64,000 nt of DNA from Argentina anserina (taxonomy: Eukaryota > Streptophyta > Magnoliopsida > Rosales > Rosaceae), in the NCBI RefSeq assembly GCF_933775445.1, contig NC_065878.1, forward strand, positions 7,338,001-7,402,000. Reading direction: 5' to 3'. The notes beneath the pieces are model-generated. The model was not told the DNA's origin. It did no database searches and was given only the letters and a program-made list of their open reading frames with translations. The stretch's first letter is position 1. Each line of letters begins with the position of its first letter. Below, one piece after another: positions 53,071-64,000 of this stretch. A program made the position numbers and the translations under genes.

Positions 53071-55888
53071 TGTAATAACCCGAATTTTTAGAAACTAAAT
53101 ATCGAGTATTTTCAAAGTGTTAAACTTGTGAAATTAATTCAAGACGACAATTAGAGGTTTGCGACATTTCGAAACAAAAACGGAAACGTTCTCAGATCGT
53201 TTAATTAGAAAACGTAACGTTACCGCAACGTATAGATCGACTTTTATTCCGTCGCTCGGTTGCGAAAACTTCCTTCACGAAAGTCGTAGAGCTCATCGAT
53301 ACGAGTTCGTGGACACGTCACACGTTTGAATCGGACGTCGGACGCGAAAGTTATTAACGTCGGAAGTTCGTTTCCGATTTTGGAAATAGTATAAAAGGAA
53401 GGAAAGGAGATTAAAAATCAGATTTTTCTAAAAATCAGCTCGGGTTACTGTTCACCCGAGATCGGTACTGTTCACCCGACCCAAAAAACTTCTCCGGCCG
53501 ATTTCTCCACCATCCGACGTCGCCTCGTGTCGTGCCACCTATCAAACTGACGGGCTCGACGAGCTCCATCTTTTGGGCTATGCCTTGCACTCCGGCGACA
53601 ACCACACACGGTGTAGCAACCGCCGGAAGTTACTGCTGTGGCGGCGGCGCCTCCTCCGGCCACCATGGCTCAAGATTCTTGGGGGGTTTTGTTTGTCTCA
53701 GTCCCAGCAACATTCCCACAAAAGGAATCGAGCCAAATCGAAGTGTAAGTACCCGAATTAAAATTTCAATTTCTAGGGTTTGTGAATAGTGCCGATTTCA
53801 TGTTCTTCGTTGTTTGGACTGTTTAGACTCGGATTTAGACCTTGGTGTCAACTAGGAAGTTGTTGGAAATGTTGTTTAGGTTGTGGTGGTGAAATTTGGT
53901 GATGATTGGTGGCGGTCGGTGAACAGTAACGCCGAATGAATAGTAACTGTGAATAGTAACTCCGCATGAATAGTAATCTGTAACAGTAACTGTAAATAGT
54001 GATCTGTAACAGTAAAATGTGAACAGTGTCATGGTAAAACAGTAACTTTGAACAGTGTTTTGGTAAAACAGTAACTGTGAACAGTGGTTTAGTAAAAACA
54101 GTTATTAGTAAACATGAACAGTGTTCCGTGAACAATGTTTTATGAACAACATTTAGCTGTGCTGAACTCGTCACCTGATATTTTAAGTATCATTTTCTAA
54201 GCATTTATCGTGCTATTAGGTGACTGACGAAACGAGTGAGGAAATTACTTTCAGGGTCGTGGAAGTTGCACGCAGGAAAGAAGGTGAGTAAAATCTCACT
54301 TATTTACGAATCTACCCTTGCGGTGATTTCAAGATTTTTGCAAGAGTGTTTAATATTGAATTACGACACGTATACAATATAGTGGATTACGTATATATCG
54401 TATAAATGGTAATAAGTACATATATATATAGTTTGCTATATTATATACTGTTATGAATTCATTGGATTTGGTCATTTCGAATGACGAGAATTAAATGTTG
54501 AGCATGTGATGTGATTTTTGTACAATATGAGGTGTGATTATTGTACGTGGTTTTAACATGAGTTTGTTAAAATGTTTTGTCTTCGGACGAGTTTTTGTCT
54601 TCGGACGTGTTTATGAAATATAACATGTATACGATATAATGGATTATATATATATTGTATAAATGGTAAATATGTACATATATATATAGTTTGCTATATA
54701 ATATACTGTTATGATTTTATCGCGATTTATGTCATTTCGATGACGAGATTTAAATATCGAGCATATGATTTTGATTTGTACAATATGATGTGAGATTATT
54801 GTACGTGATTTTAACATTGAGTTTGTTAAAATGTTGATTTGTCTTCGGACATGATTTTTGGTACAATATGATGTGAGATTATTGTACGTGATTTTAACAT
54901 TGAGATTGTTAAAATGTTGATTTGTCTTCGGACATGATTTTTGGTACAATATGATGTGAGATTATTGTACGTGATTTTAACATTGAGATTGTTAAAATGT
55001 TGATTTGTCTTCGGACATGATTTTTGGTACAATATGATGTGAGATTATTGTACGTGATTTTTAACATTGAGATTGTTAAAATGTTGATTTGTCTTCGGAC
55101 GTGATTGGTACAATATGATGTGAGATTATTGTACGTGTTTGGCAAGTCGGAACCTAGCCTTTGACCGGGTGAAAGTTACGATACAGTTAGAGCTCTAGTC
55201 TGTCTGCCTTAGTACTGCATGTGAGGTAACGGGTGGTTATCTGCTCATGGGTACTCAGATTGTTTTGGATGTTGGGTAGCGGGTGGCTATCCAATATCGG
55301 CGGTGTATTACGAGAGGGGTAACAGATGTGTACCAGCGTTCTTGGTACCCGTATTATAAATGCATTTGGGTAACCAGAAGGGTTACTTAACTTCTCATGA
55401 GCGCTTCTTTTTCTTTGGGACAACCAGATGGGCCGTCCACAGACTCATGAGTGCATTTATATTTGTTTGATTTGTGGATTTTCGTATATATTGATATGCG
55501 AGTTATATATTTTCATTTTACTCATACGAGCTGTAAAGCTTACCGGGTTTGTGTTTACAATCCCGGTGCACCAATTCGATGGTGTAGTGGATAACTCCGC
55601 AGGTGTGGATTAGCGGGAATTGACGGACCGCTCAGAGGACTTGAAGTTATTTATCTCTAGCTTGCGTGAGGATTTGGTGTGACTATCTTGTGAGGATTAT
55701 ACATTTCCAATTGATATAATGTTGAATTATATGTTTGGTTTGTAATAATTGGTTTTCTGAGTTGTATTGAGAACTCAGTGATGATCCGCTGTGCACGTTA
55801 AATGATTTCGATTTCATTGAGATTGTTTTGGTGTTCTAACGACTTTGAAATTTTGAGTTTTTAGACTTGAAATTTTAGGGTCGTTACA
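53071..55888 (+). mobile_element. Solo LTR 2 (long LTR family, TSD ttaaa)
   Basis: 2818 bp from tgtaataacccg to agggtcgttaca, bordered by a perfect 5-bp duplication ttaaa (53066-53070, 55889-55893). A TATA-like agtataaaagg lies near 53388. There is no internal retrotransposon region, so this is an LTR left after LTR-LTR recombination. Large LTRs of this size ending in GTTACA are seen in chromovirus-type (Tekay/Del) elements; the lineage is inferred. Several short repeats ('aacagtaactgtgaacagtg') occur at 53920-54130 and an 83-bp array at 54778-55135. Confidence 0.88.
54778..55135. repeat. ~83-bp tandem array in solo LTR 2
   Basis: Units start near 54778, 54861, 54944, 55027 and 55107. Each begins gtacaatatgatgtgagatt followed by attgtacgtg, so that GTACAAT and ATTGTAC form an inverted pair, and includes 'tgatttgtcttcggac'. 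Confidence 0.93.
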
Positions 55889-55893
55889 TTAAA

Positions 55894-56701
55894 CATTTTG
55901 ATATTTCAGCTAATGCATCATCACTGAGATTCAATAACATCAGTAGTAAGAAACACTGCAGAAGAAAGCATTCGAGCCAAGAATCTCAGTACCAAACAAT
56001 ACTTGGCAAGAAAATAATGAAACCTCCTGGCCATAAGTTTTTAACTTTGCAGTTGATTCACAATTTTCAACTGTTCAGAAGTATCAAAGCTTATTGTTAG
56101 GCCATATATCCAGTGGCATTCGTTTACCATTCCAGATGATTGTGGCCGGCCTACTTCATAAACTAACCTTTGTTTCCACAGTCGAATCATATATGACTGT
56201 CAATAAACGGTAAACATGAATCCCATTAATAGAAACAAGGATATAGAATCACAGAATAAAAAGAGATGCAACACTATTCGAAGAGGACTTTTAAAGACAA
56301 TTCTCTGAGCAGCTTAGAAATCCAAAATTTCTCCTCTTTCAGTGATCAAAAAAGTTTTTTACAAAGATGCACTGCCTCCAGGAAGAAACTCTCATATGTT
56401 TTCTTATTTCAATACAAATTAATTCTTAAAGACACAGATAATTTAATTCTCTGTTTAATTAAAGATCAGCCTACATAATCTGATTAACTATCTAAGAGTT
56501 TGATGAGAAGTAAAAACATCAATATATACCTAAACGCTACTGGCAAGATCAATGTGGTACACAGACTTATAAAACTATCACAGTGGTACCCAAACTCATT
56601 ATTTGCTGTCAACGAGGGGCCGGAGGCCATTTTCCGGCACTGAGCTGTCAGTTTGATCACGTGCGACGCACGTGCCCATTTTAAAAAGCGCATATTCGAC
56701 T
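55894..56701. other. DNA between two solo LTRs
   Basis: No gene recognised. Moderately GC-rich words (cgaggggccggaggcc; cgtgcgacgcacgtg, a short palindrome) occur at 56610-56680. Confidence 0.5.
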
Positions 56702-56706
56702 TTGCT

Positions 56707-59503
56707 TGTAATAATCCGATTTTTCGGAATGATTTTTGGATCACTTTTGAATTTATAAAGTATGTGAAATTCATTAAACGTGTTTGTGCCGCCTTGCGAA
56801 GTCGGAAATTGAAAACGGAAACGTTAACGGAATGTTTATTTAGAAAAACATTACGTTTCCGAGACGTGAACATCGACTTTTACTCCGTTGATCGTTTGTG
56901 AAAACTTTCTTCACGAAAGTCGTAGAGCTCGTCGATATGAGTGCGTGGACGTGTGACGCGTTCGAAATCGGACATCGGACGTAAAAGTTATTAATGTCGG
57001 AAGTTCGTTTCCGATTTTGGAAATAGTATAAAAGGAAGGAGAGGAGATTAAAAATCAGAAAATCAGTTTTTTTCCAAAAATCAGCTCGGGTACTGTTCAC
57101 CCGACCCAAAAATCTTCTCCGGCCGATTTCTCCACCATCTGACGTCGCCTCGTGTCGTGCCACCTATCAAACTGACGGGCTCGACGATCTCCATCTTTTG
57201 GGCTACGCCTTGCACTCCGGCGACAACCACACACGGTGCAGCAACCGCCGGAAGTTGCTGCTGTGTCAGCGCCGCCTCCTCCGACCACCATAGCTCGAGA
57301 TTCTTGGGGGGTTTTGGTTGTCTCAGTCCCAGCAACATTCTCACAAAAGGAATCGAGCCAAATCGAAGTGTAAGTACCCGATTCAAATTTTCAATTTTCT
57401 AGGGTTTGTGAATAGTGCCAAATTTATGTTCTTCGTTGTTTGGACTGTTTAGGCTCGGATTTAGACCTTGGTGTCAACTAGAAAGTTGTTGGAAATGTTG
57501 TTTAGGTTGTGGTGGTGAAATTTGGTAATGATTGGTGGCGGTCGGTGAACAGTAACGCGCATGAATAGTACTGTGAATAGTGGTCTATAACAGTAACTGT
57601 GAACAGTGACGCCACATGAATAGTACATGTGAATAGTGATTTGTAAGCAGTAAATGTGAACAGTGGCATGGTAAAAACAGTACTGTGAACAATGGTTTGG
57701 CAAAAACAGTAACTGTGAACAGTGGTTTAGTAAAAAACATTGATTAGTAAACATGAACAGTGTTCTGTGAACAATGTTTTATGAACAACATTTAGCTGTG
57801 CTGAAATCGTCACCTGATATTTTAAGTATCATTTTCTAAGCATTTATCGTGCTATTAGGTGACTGACGAAACGAGTGAAGAAATTACTTTCAGGGTCGTG
57901 GAAGTTGCACGCAGGAAAGAAGGTGAGTAAAATCTCACATATTTACAAATCTACCCTTGCGGAGATTCAAGATTTTGCAAGAGTTTTTAATATTGAATTA
58001 CGACATGTATACAATATAGTGGATTGCATATATATTGTATAAATGGTAATAAGTACATATATATATATAGTTTGCTATATTATATACTGTTATGAATTCA
58101 TTAGAATTGGTCATTTCGATGACGAGAATTAAATATTGAGCATGTGATTTGATTTTTGTACAATATGAGGTGTGAGTATTGTACGTGGTTTTAACACGAG
58201 TTTGTTAAAATGTTTTGTCTTCGGACGAGTTTTGTCTTCGGACGAGTTTTTGTCTTCGGACGAGTTTTTGTCTTCGGACGTGTTTATGAAATATGACATG
58301 TATATGATATAATGGATTATATATATATATATATATATATTGTATAAATGGTAAATAGGTACATATATATATATATAGTTTGCTATATAATATACTGTTA
58401 TGATTTTATCGTGATTATATCATTTTGATGACGAGATTTATATATCGAGCATGTGATTTTGATTTGTACAATATGATGTGAGATTATTGTACGTGATTTT
58501 AACATGGATATTGTTAAAATGTTGATTTGTCTTCGGACTTGATTTTTGGTACAATATGATGTGAGATTATTGTACGTGATTTTAACATGGAGATTGTTAA
58601 AATGTTGATTTGTCTTCGGACTTGATTTTTGTACAATATGATGTGAGATTATTGTACGTGATTTTAACATGGAGATTGTTAAAATGTTGATTTGTCTTCG
58701 GACTTGATTTTGTACAATATGATGTGAGATTATTGTACGTGTTTGGCAAGTCGGAACCTAGCCTTTGGCCGGGCGAAAGTTACGATATAGTTAGAGCTCT
58801 AGTCTGTATGCCGGAGTACTGCATGTGAGGTAACGGGTGGTTATCTGCTCATGAGTACTCATATTTTTGGATGTTGGGTAGCGGGTGGTTGCCCAATATC
58901 GGCGGTGTACTACGAGAGGGGTAACAGATGTGTACCAGCGTTCTTTAGTACCCGTATTATAAATGCATTTGGGTAACCAGAAGGGTTACTTAATTTTTCA
59001 TGAGCGCTTTATTTCATATTTTTGGGACAACCAGATGGGCCGTCAATTGACTCATGAGTGCATTTATATTTGTTTAATTTGTGGATTTTCGTATATATTA
59101 TTATGCGAGTTATATTTTCATTTTACTCATACGACCTGTAAAGCTTACCGGGTTTGTGTTTACAATCCCGGTGCACCAATTCGATGATGTAGTGGATAAC
59201 TCCGCAGGTGCGGATTAGCGGGAATTGACGGACCGCTCAGAGGACTTGAAGTTATTTATCCCCAACTTGTGTGAGGATTTGGTGTGACTATCTTGTGAGG
59301 TTGTTGTGAGGATTATACATTTCCATTTATTATAATGTTGAATTATAATTTGGTTTGTAATAATCGGTTTGACTGAGTTGTATTTTGAACTCAGAGATGA
59401 TCCGCTGTGGCATTTTAAATGATTTCGATTTCATTGAGATTGTTTGGTGTTTAACGACTTTGAAATTTTGAGTTTTTAAGCTTGAAATTTTGGGGTCGTT
59501 ACA
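56707..59503 (+). mobile_element. Solo LTR 3 (TSD ttgct)
   Basis: 2797 bp from tgtaataatccg to ggggtcgttaca with a perfect target duplication ttgct (56702-56706, 59504-59508). It is closely related to solo LTR 2 along its length, in the same orientation, with a TATA-like agtataaaagg near 57025 and a shorter ~83-bp array (about four units, 58466-58740). 'gtcttcggacgagtttt' is repeated four times near 58216-58280. Confidence 0.88.
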
Positions 59504-59508
59504 TTGCT

Positions 59509-60060
59509 CTCAAAATTGAGTCAAAACCAAAATCCTTCCCACTCGATTCCCAAATCCCTCAAAATTTTATGAAAACTTAATTCTCAATTCTGTCATTTCG
59601 AAAAAAAATATCGCGATTAGAAAGGGGGAAAGATGAGATCGTGAGACCATATCAGATTACCACCTTCATTTTCACTGAATCTTCTACTGTAAAGATCATG
59701 GAGACGAGAAAAATGTTTGGGATTTTTCGTGAATCTGGACCACCTCAGGAAAACAGTAAGTTTTTGAATCTTTGTATTGTATTGTTCTGATTTGTAGTCC
59801 TAATAGGTGTTTCATATTATTTGTTTCAACATTCTCTAGAGTTTTGTCGATATCAGATCGATTTTAGGGTTTTAAATTGAGTTTAGGGTCTGAGTTTAAT
59901 AAAGAAAGAATTTGAGTGTTTTGGGTTTTAAAATTATTTTCTTGTTGGATTGTTGTTGAAGTAGTTAGGGTTGTCATTTGTTTATGTTGAAACCCTAAAT
60001 CTAGTTCAGAGATGCTTACAACACTGCATTTTTTTATTCGGTTTAAGTACCACCTCATAT
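59509..60060. other. 5' flank of the MULE pseudogene
   Basis: Possibly leader and terminal region of the MULE. No terminal inverted repeat could be defined because the right end is outside the window or degraded. Confidence 0.4.
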
Positions 60061-60069
60061 GTATACAGT

Positions 60070-63000
60070 TGAGATTGCCATGGAGGTTATTTCAAGTTTG
60101 ATGATTATGGGATGAAGAAGTACAAGGTCATGGAACAAGATGAGACGAAAAGTATATTTGGATGGTCTGGATCTGGAGAAGTTTTCATGGGTTAAAATGA
60201 ATAATATAGCATATGAGTTAGGGTACATGGAGCTGCCAATATCATATCATTTCAAAATTCCAAGAACTGAAGCTCATGAAGGTTGTATGTTGATTAAAGG
60301 TGATGGTGAAGCTATGGAGATGATGAAAATGATACCACCAAAGAAAAGGTAGATAAGTGTGTACATCATAGGTGGAGGGAGAAGGAAGTATGCTGAAGCT
60401 CTTGCTAATATGGAAGAACCAACTAATTCAAATTGGGAGAATCATTTGAACATGCAGTCTGCAAAAGATAAAGAGAGAGCTCATTTTGAAGCAAATTACA
60501 TGGTTTCACAGTTATATATAGTAGTAAAGAGGCATGTGAGGGAAGAAATATATTTGGTGTAGATACTAATGTGCAAGAAGAGGTAGAGGTAATTAATGTA
60601 GATGAAGTTGATGCGCGAAATGTGGTTAGTGAGGATGTAAATGTGGTGGATGTCAATGATGATGGTGGTCCAAATCAAGGGACTTTTGCAGGGTTGTCTG
60701 ATATAATCGGAGATTTGGACATGGGTGATGACAGAAGTGTAGGTCAATTTGGGAAAAGAAGAGGACAAGAAAGTGATAAAAGGAAAGAGGGACAGAAGAA
60801 GGGAAAATGGTGAAACATATAGCATATAGAAATAGACATGTGTCTTCTAGTCATAAGACCAATTGAGAGGCAGGAGAGGGAAAAAGCACAGCATAAAGAA
60901 AGAGAAGAGATTGAGAACTTGATGAATGTAGAAGAAGAACTGAGAGAAAGTCAAGCTTCAGTGGGACTCAGTAGGGAAGAAATATATCACAGAGCAAGAG
61001 AAGAAGAAGAAAAGAAAGAAAGAGAAGCATCAGAGCAAGCTGCAAGGGAAGATGCTGCGAAAATAGAGAGAGAGAGAAGCAGTTGAAAAGAGAGATGCAG
61101 AGGCTAATAAAGTGAGGACTCAATTGGCTGATGAGTTAGAAGAGAGGATGAAGGAGAAAAAGAAAGGGAAGAGGTCTGTGGTAGGGGTAAACAAAAGATG
61201 AGTGGGAATGAGCCTAAGGCTACAAGGTATAACACAAGGAAAGAGTGTAAGAGACCTAGTCCAGTTGTACTTGAAGATGAAGAAGACTCCACTATGATAG
61301 TGTATATTATGTTGATTATGATTATGATTTATAACATGATGAAGTAGCTGATGATGCACAGATTGAGGAGAATGTCAATGAGCCTAGTCATGTGCAAGAA
61401 TTTCAAGATATGTGATATGATGGCTACTGTTCAGATGATCATCATGGATCAGATGGTTTTGAGAGCTTGAGTGGGAGTGACATTGATGTGAATGAAGAAG
61501 GAAATCCTATTATACAGTCAAGTGTAAAAGGTTAGGAGAGGAATTATAGCTTGGATCAGAGTTGTAGATATTAGGATTCCTGTTTTCAAACTGTATCTTT
61601 CTTTCCCTAATCCTGAGCAGTGTAGGGAAGATGTGAGAGAGTGTGTCATTAGGAACCCGACTGGTTTATGGTACAAGAAGAATACAAGAACAAAGATTGA
61701 AGTTTAATGCCAATGGGGGTACAAATGGAGAATGTATGCGAGTACAGAGAAAGGATTGGGTGCAACCATGGTTGTAAAGACCTTGCATAAAGAACACACA
61801 TGTTCACCTGTGCCAAGAAGTCACTTTTTGAATTACAGAAGAACAGCTGCAGCAGTGAATGACCAATTGTTGGTAGATGAACATTGGTCAAGATAGGGCA
61901 TACACCATCATATGTTAGAGAAGTATGGGTTTGATGTGGGGTACAAATCATTACAAGGGCAAAGAGGTGTGCAAAAAGGATGAATGAAGGTCATTACATT
62001 AATCAGTACAACATGTTGGCTGCATATAGGATGAAATTGTTGAGAAGCAATCCAGGATCCACAGTTAAGGTTAAAACACAGAAGGATGGACCAGTGAGAA
62101 GATTCCATAAGATGTACATTTGTTTCAAGACACAAAAAGATGGTTGGAATGCTAGATTTAGGCCTCTTATATGCTATGATGACTGCCATATTAAAGGGCA
62201 CATCATGGACAACTTTTGACAGCAGTTGGCATAGATGTCAATAACAAGATGTACCCTATTGCACATGGTCTAGTTGAAATAGAGGACCAGCAAACTTGGA
62301 TGTGGTTCTTTTAGTATTTGTAGGATGATTGAATATTGAGAATAGCAGGAGCCTTGTGTTTATGTCAGACAAACAGAAAGGATTAGGAAATGCAGTTAAA
62401 AGTACATTACTACTTATTTATTTCAATTTCATTATATTTAACAACTTGATTGGTTTTCACATGGCTAAAACATTTTGATTGGTTTGTAACAGCTTTCTTC
62501 CCGAATGATGAGCATAGTCATTGTGTCAGACATTTGTACAACAATTTTAAGAGTAAATTTCTTGGACAAGGTCTCAAACAATTAATGTGGAATGCAGCTA
62601 GAAGTAGCACATAATCTTGGTATAACAAATACATGGATGAGTTGAAAATGGTGAACAAGGATGCTTTTGACTGGTTTCATGACAAACCTCCATGGCAATG
62701 GAGTAGAGCTTTCTTTGTGGATGAGTCCAAGTGTGACATTCTTCTAAACAACTTATGTGAGGCCTTCAACCATGCTATCTTACCTGCTAGGGATAAACCA
62801 ATTCTCATCATGTTTGAAAAGTTGAGGATGGACATGATGGTTAGGAATTCTAGTAGGAAAGTTTCTTGTGAAGTGGAAGTCTGTTATTGGTCCTATGATA
62901 CAGAACTTCATTGACAAGACTGGACAAAGAGTAACATTGTATAAAGCACATAGAAATACTTAATACACCTTCCAAGTGACTGGAACTAGGGAAAATAGGA

Positions 63001-63440
63001 GCAAGCATGCAGTGGATTTGGATCTCCATACATGTACTTGTGTTCATGCTCTATGTGCCATAAGATTGAAAAAAAAACAAGAGGCTGCCTTGTATTGTGA
63101 TGACTACATGATGGCTTCCCCTCCTACTTGCAGGCATATGCTCCTGCCATAAATCCCATTGTAGGGGAGGATGAATGGGAATAAGTTGACTACCCAATTG
63201 CTCCTCCTCCATTTAAAAAACAGTCGGGGAGGCCAAAATGAAGAGGACTACGGAACCAGGTGAGAAGAACAAGAACACATAACCACCAACTCCCATTAGA
63301 AGAAAAATGGGTTTGAAATCTAGGAAAATTGGAATAAAGATGTGATGTGGAATATGTAAGCAGCAAGGACACAACAAATTAGGATGTCATGTCACTAAGG
63401 CTAAAAGATTAGCAGCAGTAAGTAGTTTGCACTTACCTGC
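60070..63440 (+). pseudogene. MuDR-type MULE transposase pseudogene
   Basis: Plus-strand pieces in family order. 60140-60350: N-terminal region (VYLDGLDLEKFSWVKMNNIA, YELGYMELPISYHFKIP). 60570-61090: acidic and Glu/Arg-rich linker. 61570-61890: MuDR DNA-binding-like part (FPNPEQCREDVRECVIRNPT, YKWRMYAST, HKEHTCSPVPRSHFLNYR). 61980-62220 and on: catalytic core (LICYDDCHIKGHIMDN, LAIDVNNKMYPIAHGLVEIE). 62490-62910: FPNDEHSHCVRHLYNNFKSK, KPPWQWSRAFFVDESKCDIL, LNNLCEAFNHAILPARDKPI. 62985-63065: SWIM-like CTCVHALCAIRLKKK, lacking the usual spacer. 63345-63415: zinc knuckle CGICKQQGHNKLGCHVTKAK. Stops and frame changes are frequent, so the gene is inactive. An autonomous MULE may once have been here. 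Confidence 0.88.
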
Positions 63441-64000
63441 CCTATATCATTATATTATTTGACATTGTTTTCATTTAAATGACTTCATTTGTTTACTGTA
63501 ACAGGGGGAATGACCATCTAGTGGAACTAACAATAAGAACAGAGTTACACGAAAGGTTTGTATATGTTAGTTTCTGCATGTTTGTTTCTTGTTTATAACT
63601 AGAAATTTCTTAAAACTAACATTAACACTGAGTTTGTTTAGTTGATGCTTGTTGAGACATTAATTGTGTGATGTTTATATGGTATGTCGCATTAATATAG
63701 GTTACCAGAGCACCAGCCCCACCCAAAGCTGCTTCTAATGTCATGAATCAAATCATTATGTCTACCAAGAACTGGTTGAAAAGAAAGGCAGCATAAAAAG
63801 GTACTTCAACCTCAACTCAACCTCAACAACCTCCTAATCAAAATAGCTAGCATCCAGTATTAAATCACAAGAATTGCAAACTACGAAAGAAAGCCGTGTT
63901 CTCTTAAATGAGATTAGGACCATAACCGGAGGTAGAAGGTGAATAAGCAACAAAGACATAGATGAATGTTTGTTGTTACTAGTAATGTGTGCTTATATGT
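63441..64000. other. 3' side of the MULE remnant
   Basis: AT-rich DNA with broken frames that may continue the 3' end of the MULE transposase (for example VTRAPAPPKAASNVM near 63703). No independent gene seen. Confidence 0.45.

Noticed and set aside
53532..53789. 85-codon frame similar to one at 57157-57402 (MPPIKLTGST...)
   Set aside because: Both lie inside solo LTRs and resemble each other only because the LTRs are related; amino acid changes and frameshifts do not look constrained.
53848..55145. Several minus-strand frames with repeated YNNLTSYCTKNHVRRQINIL
   Set aside because: They are translations of the ~83-bp tandem array in solo LTR 2.

Overview
This is plant nuclear DNA, almost certainly from a eudicot. 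It carries plant-type genes with GT-AG introns (a FAR1-RELATED SEQUENCE 3 orthologue, a DIVARICATA-type two-SANT factor, a plant CAF1 deadenylase), AT-rich intergenic DNA, CT and TA microsatellites, and layers of plant transposons: Tat-type and Athila-like LTR elements, large solo LTRs, L1-type LINE pieces, a Mutator-type MITE and a decayed MULE transposase. The family or species cannot be fixed from the sequence alone.

Layout. 1-4.45 kb: imperfect tandem repeats and the likely 5' exons of a leftward gene whose body lies outside the window. 5.4-11.1 kb: a gene-fragment graveyard, all minus strand: a broken PUR7 (SAICAR synthetase) copy, a dispersed repeat, and an importin-alpha pseudogene running into a CAF1-like fragment. 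11.15-12.18 kb: intact single-exon CAF1. 13.9-17 kb: a 5'-truncated LINE next to remains of an Athila-like LTR element. 18.4-25.4 kb: intact five-coding-exon FRS3 gene with a 787-bp MITE in intron 3. 27.1-28.5 kb: two-exon DIV-like MYB gene. 29.95-36.05 kb: a decayed coiled-coil gene on the minus strand, interrupted by a 3.0-kb solo LTR that sits between two sequence-identical 777-bp copies of the same coding segment. 36.3-49.45 kb: a complete but degenerate Tat-type retrotransposon whose region between integrase and 3' LTR carries fragments of three unrelated host genes (HOP/STI1, SEC10, PIE1). 52.3-52.9 kb: a hAT-like MITE candidate. 53.07-55.89 and 56.71-59.50 kb: two further solo LTRs of the same family with perfect 5-bp target duplications. 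60-63.5 kb: a decayed MuDR-type transposase gene.

Only three genes look intact: CAF1 (mRNA deadenylation), FRS3 (a transcription factor domesticated from a MULE transposase) and the DIV-like MYB. They are neighbours rather than a functional unit. The main interest is structural: host-gene capture by the Tat element, the 777-bp duplication around the solo LTR, and the chimeric pseudogenes. All calls come from reading the sequence; no database search was run.
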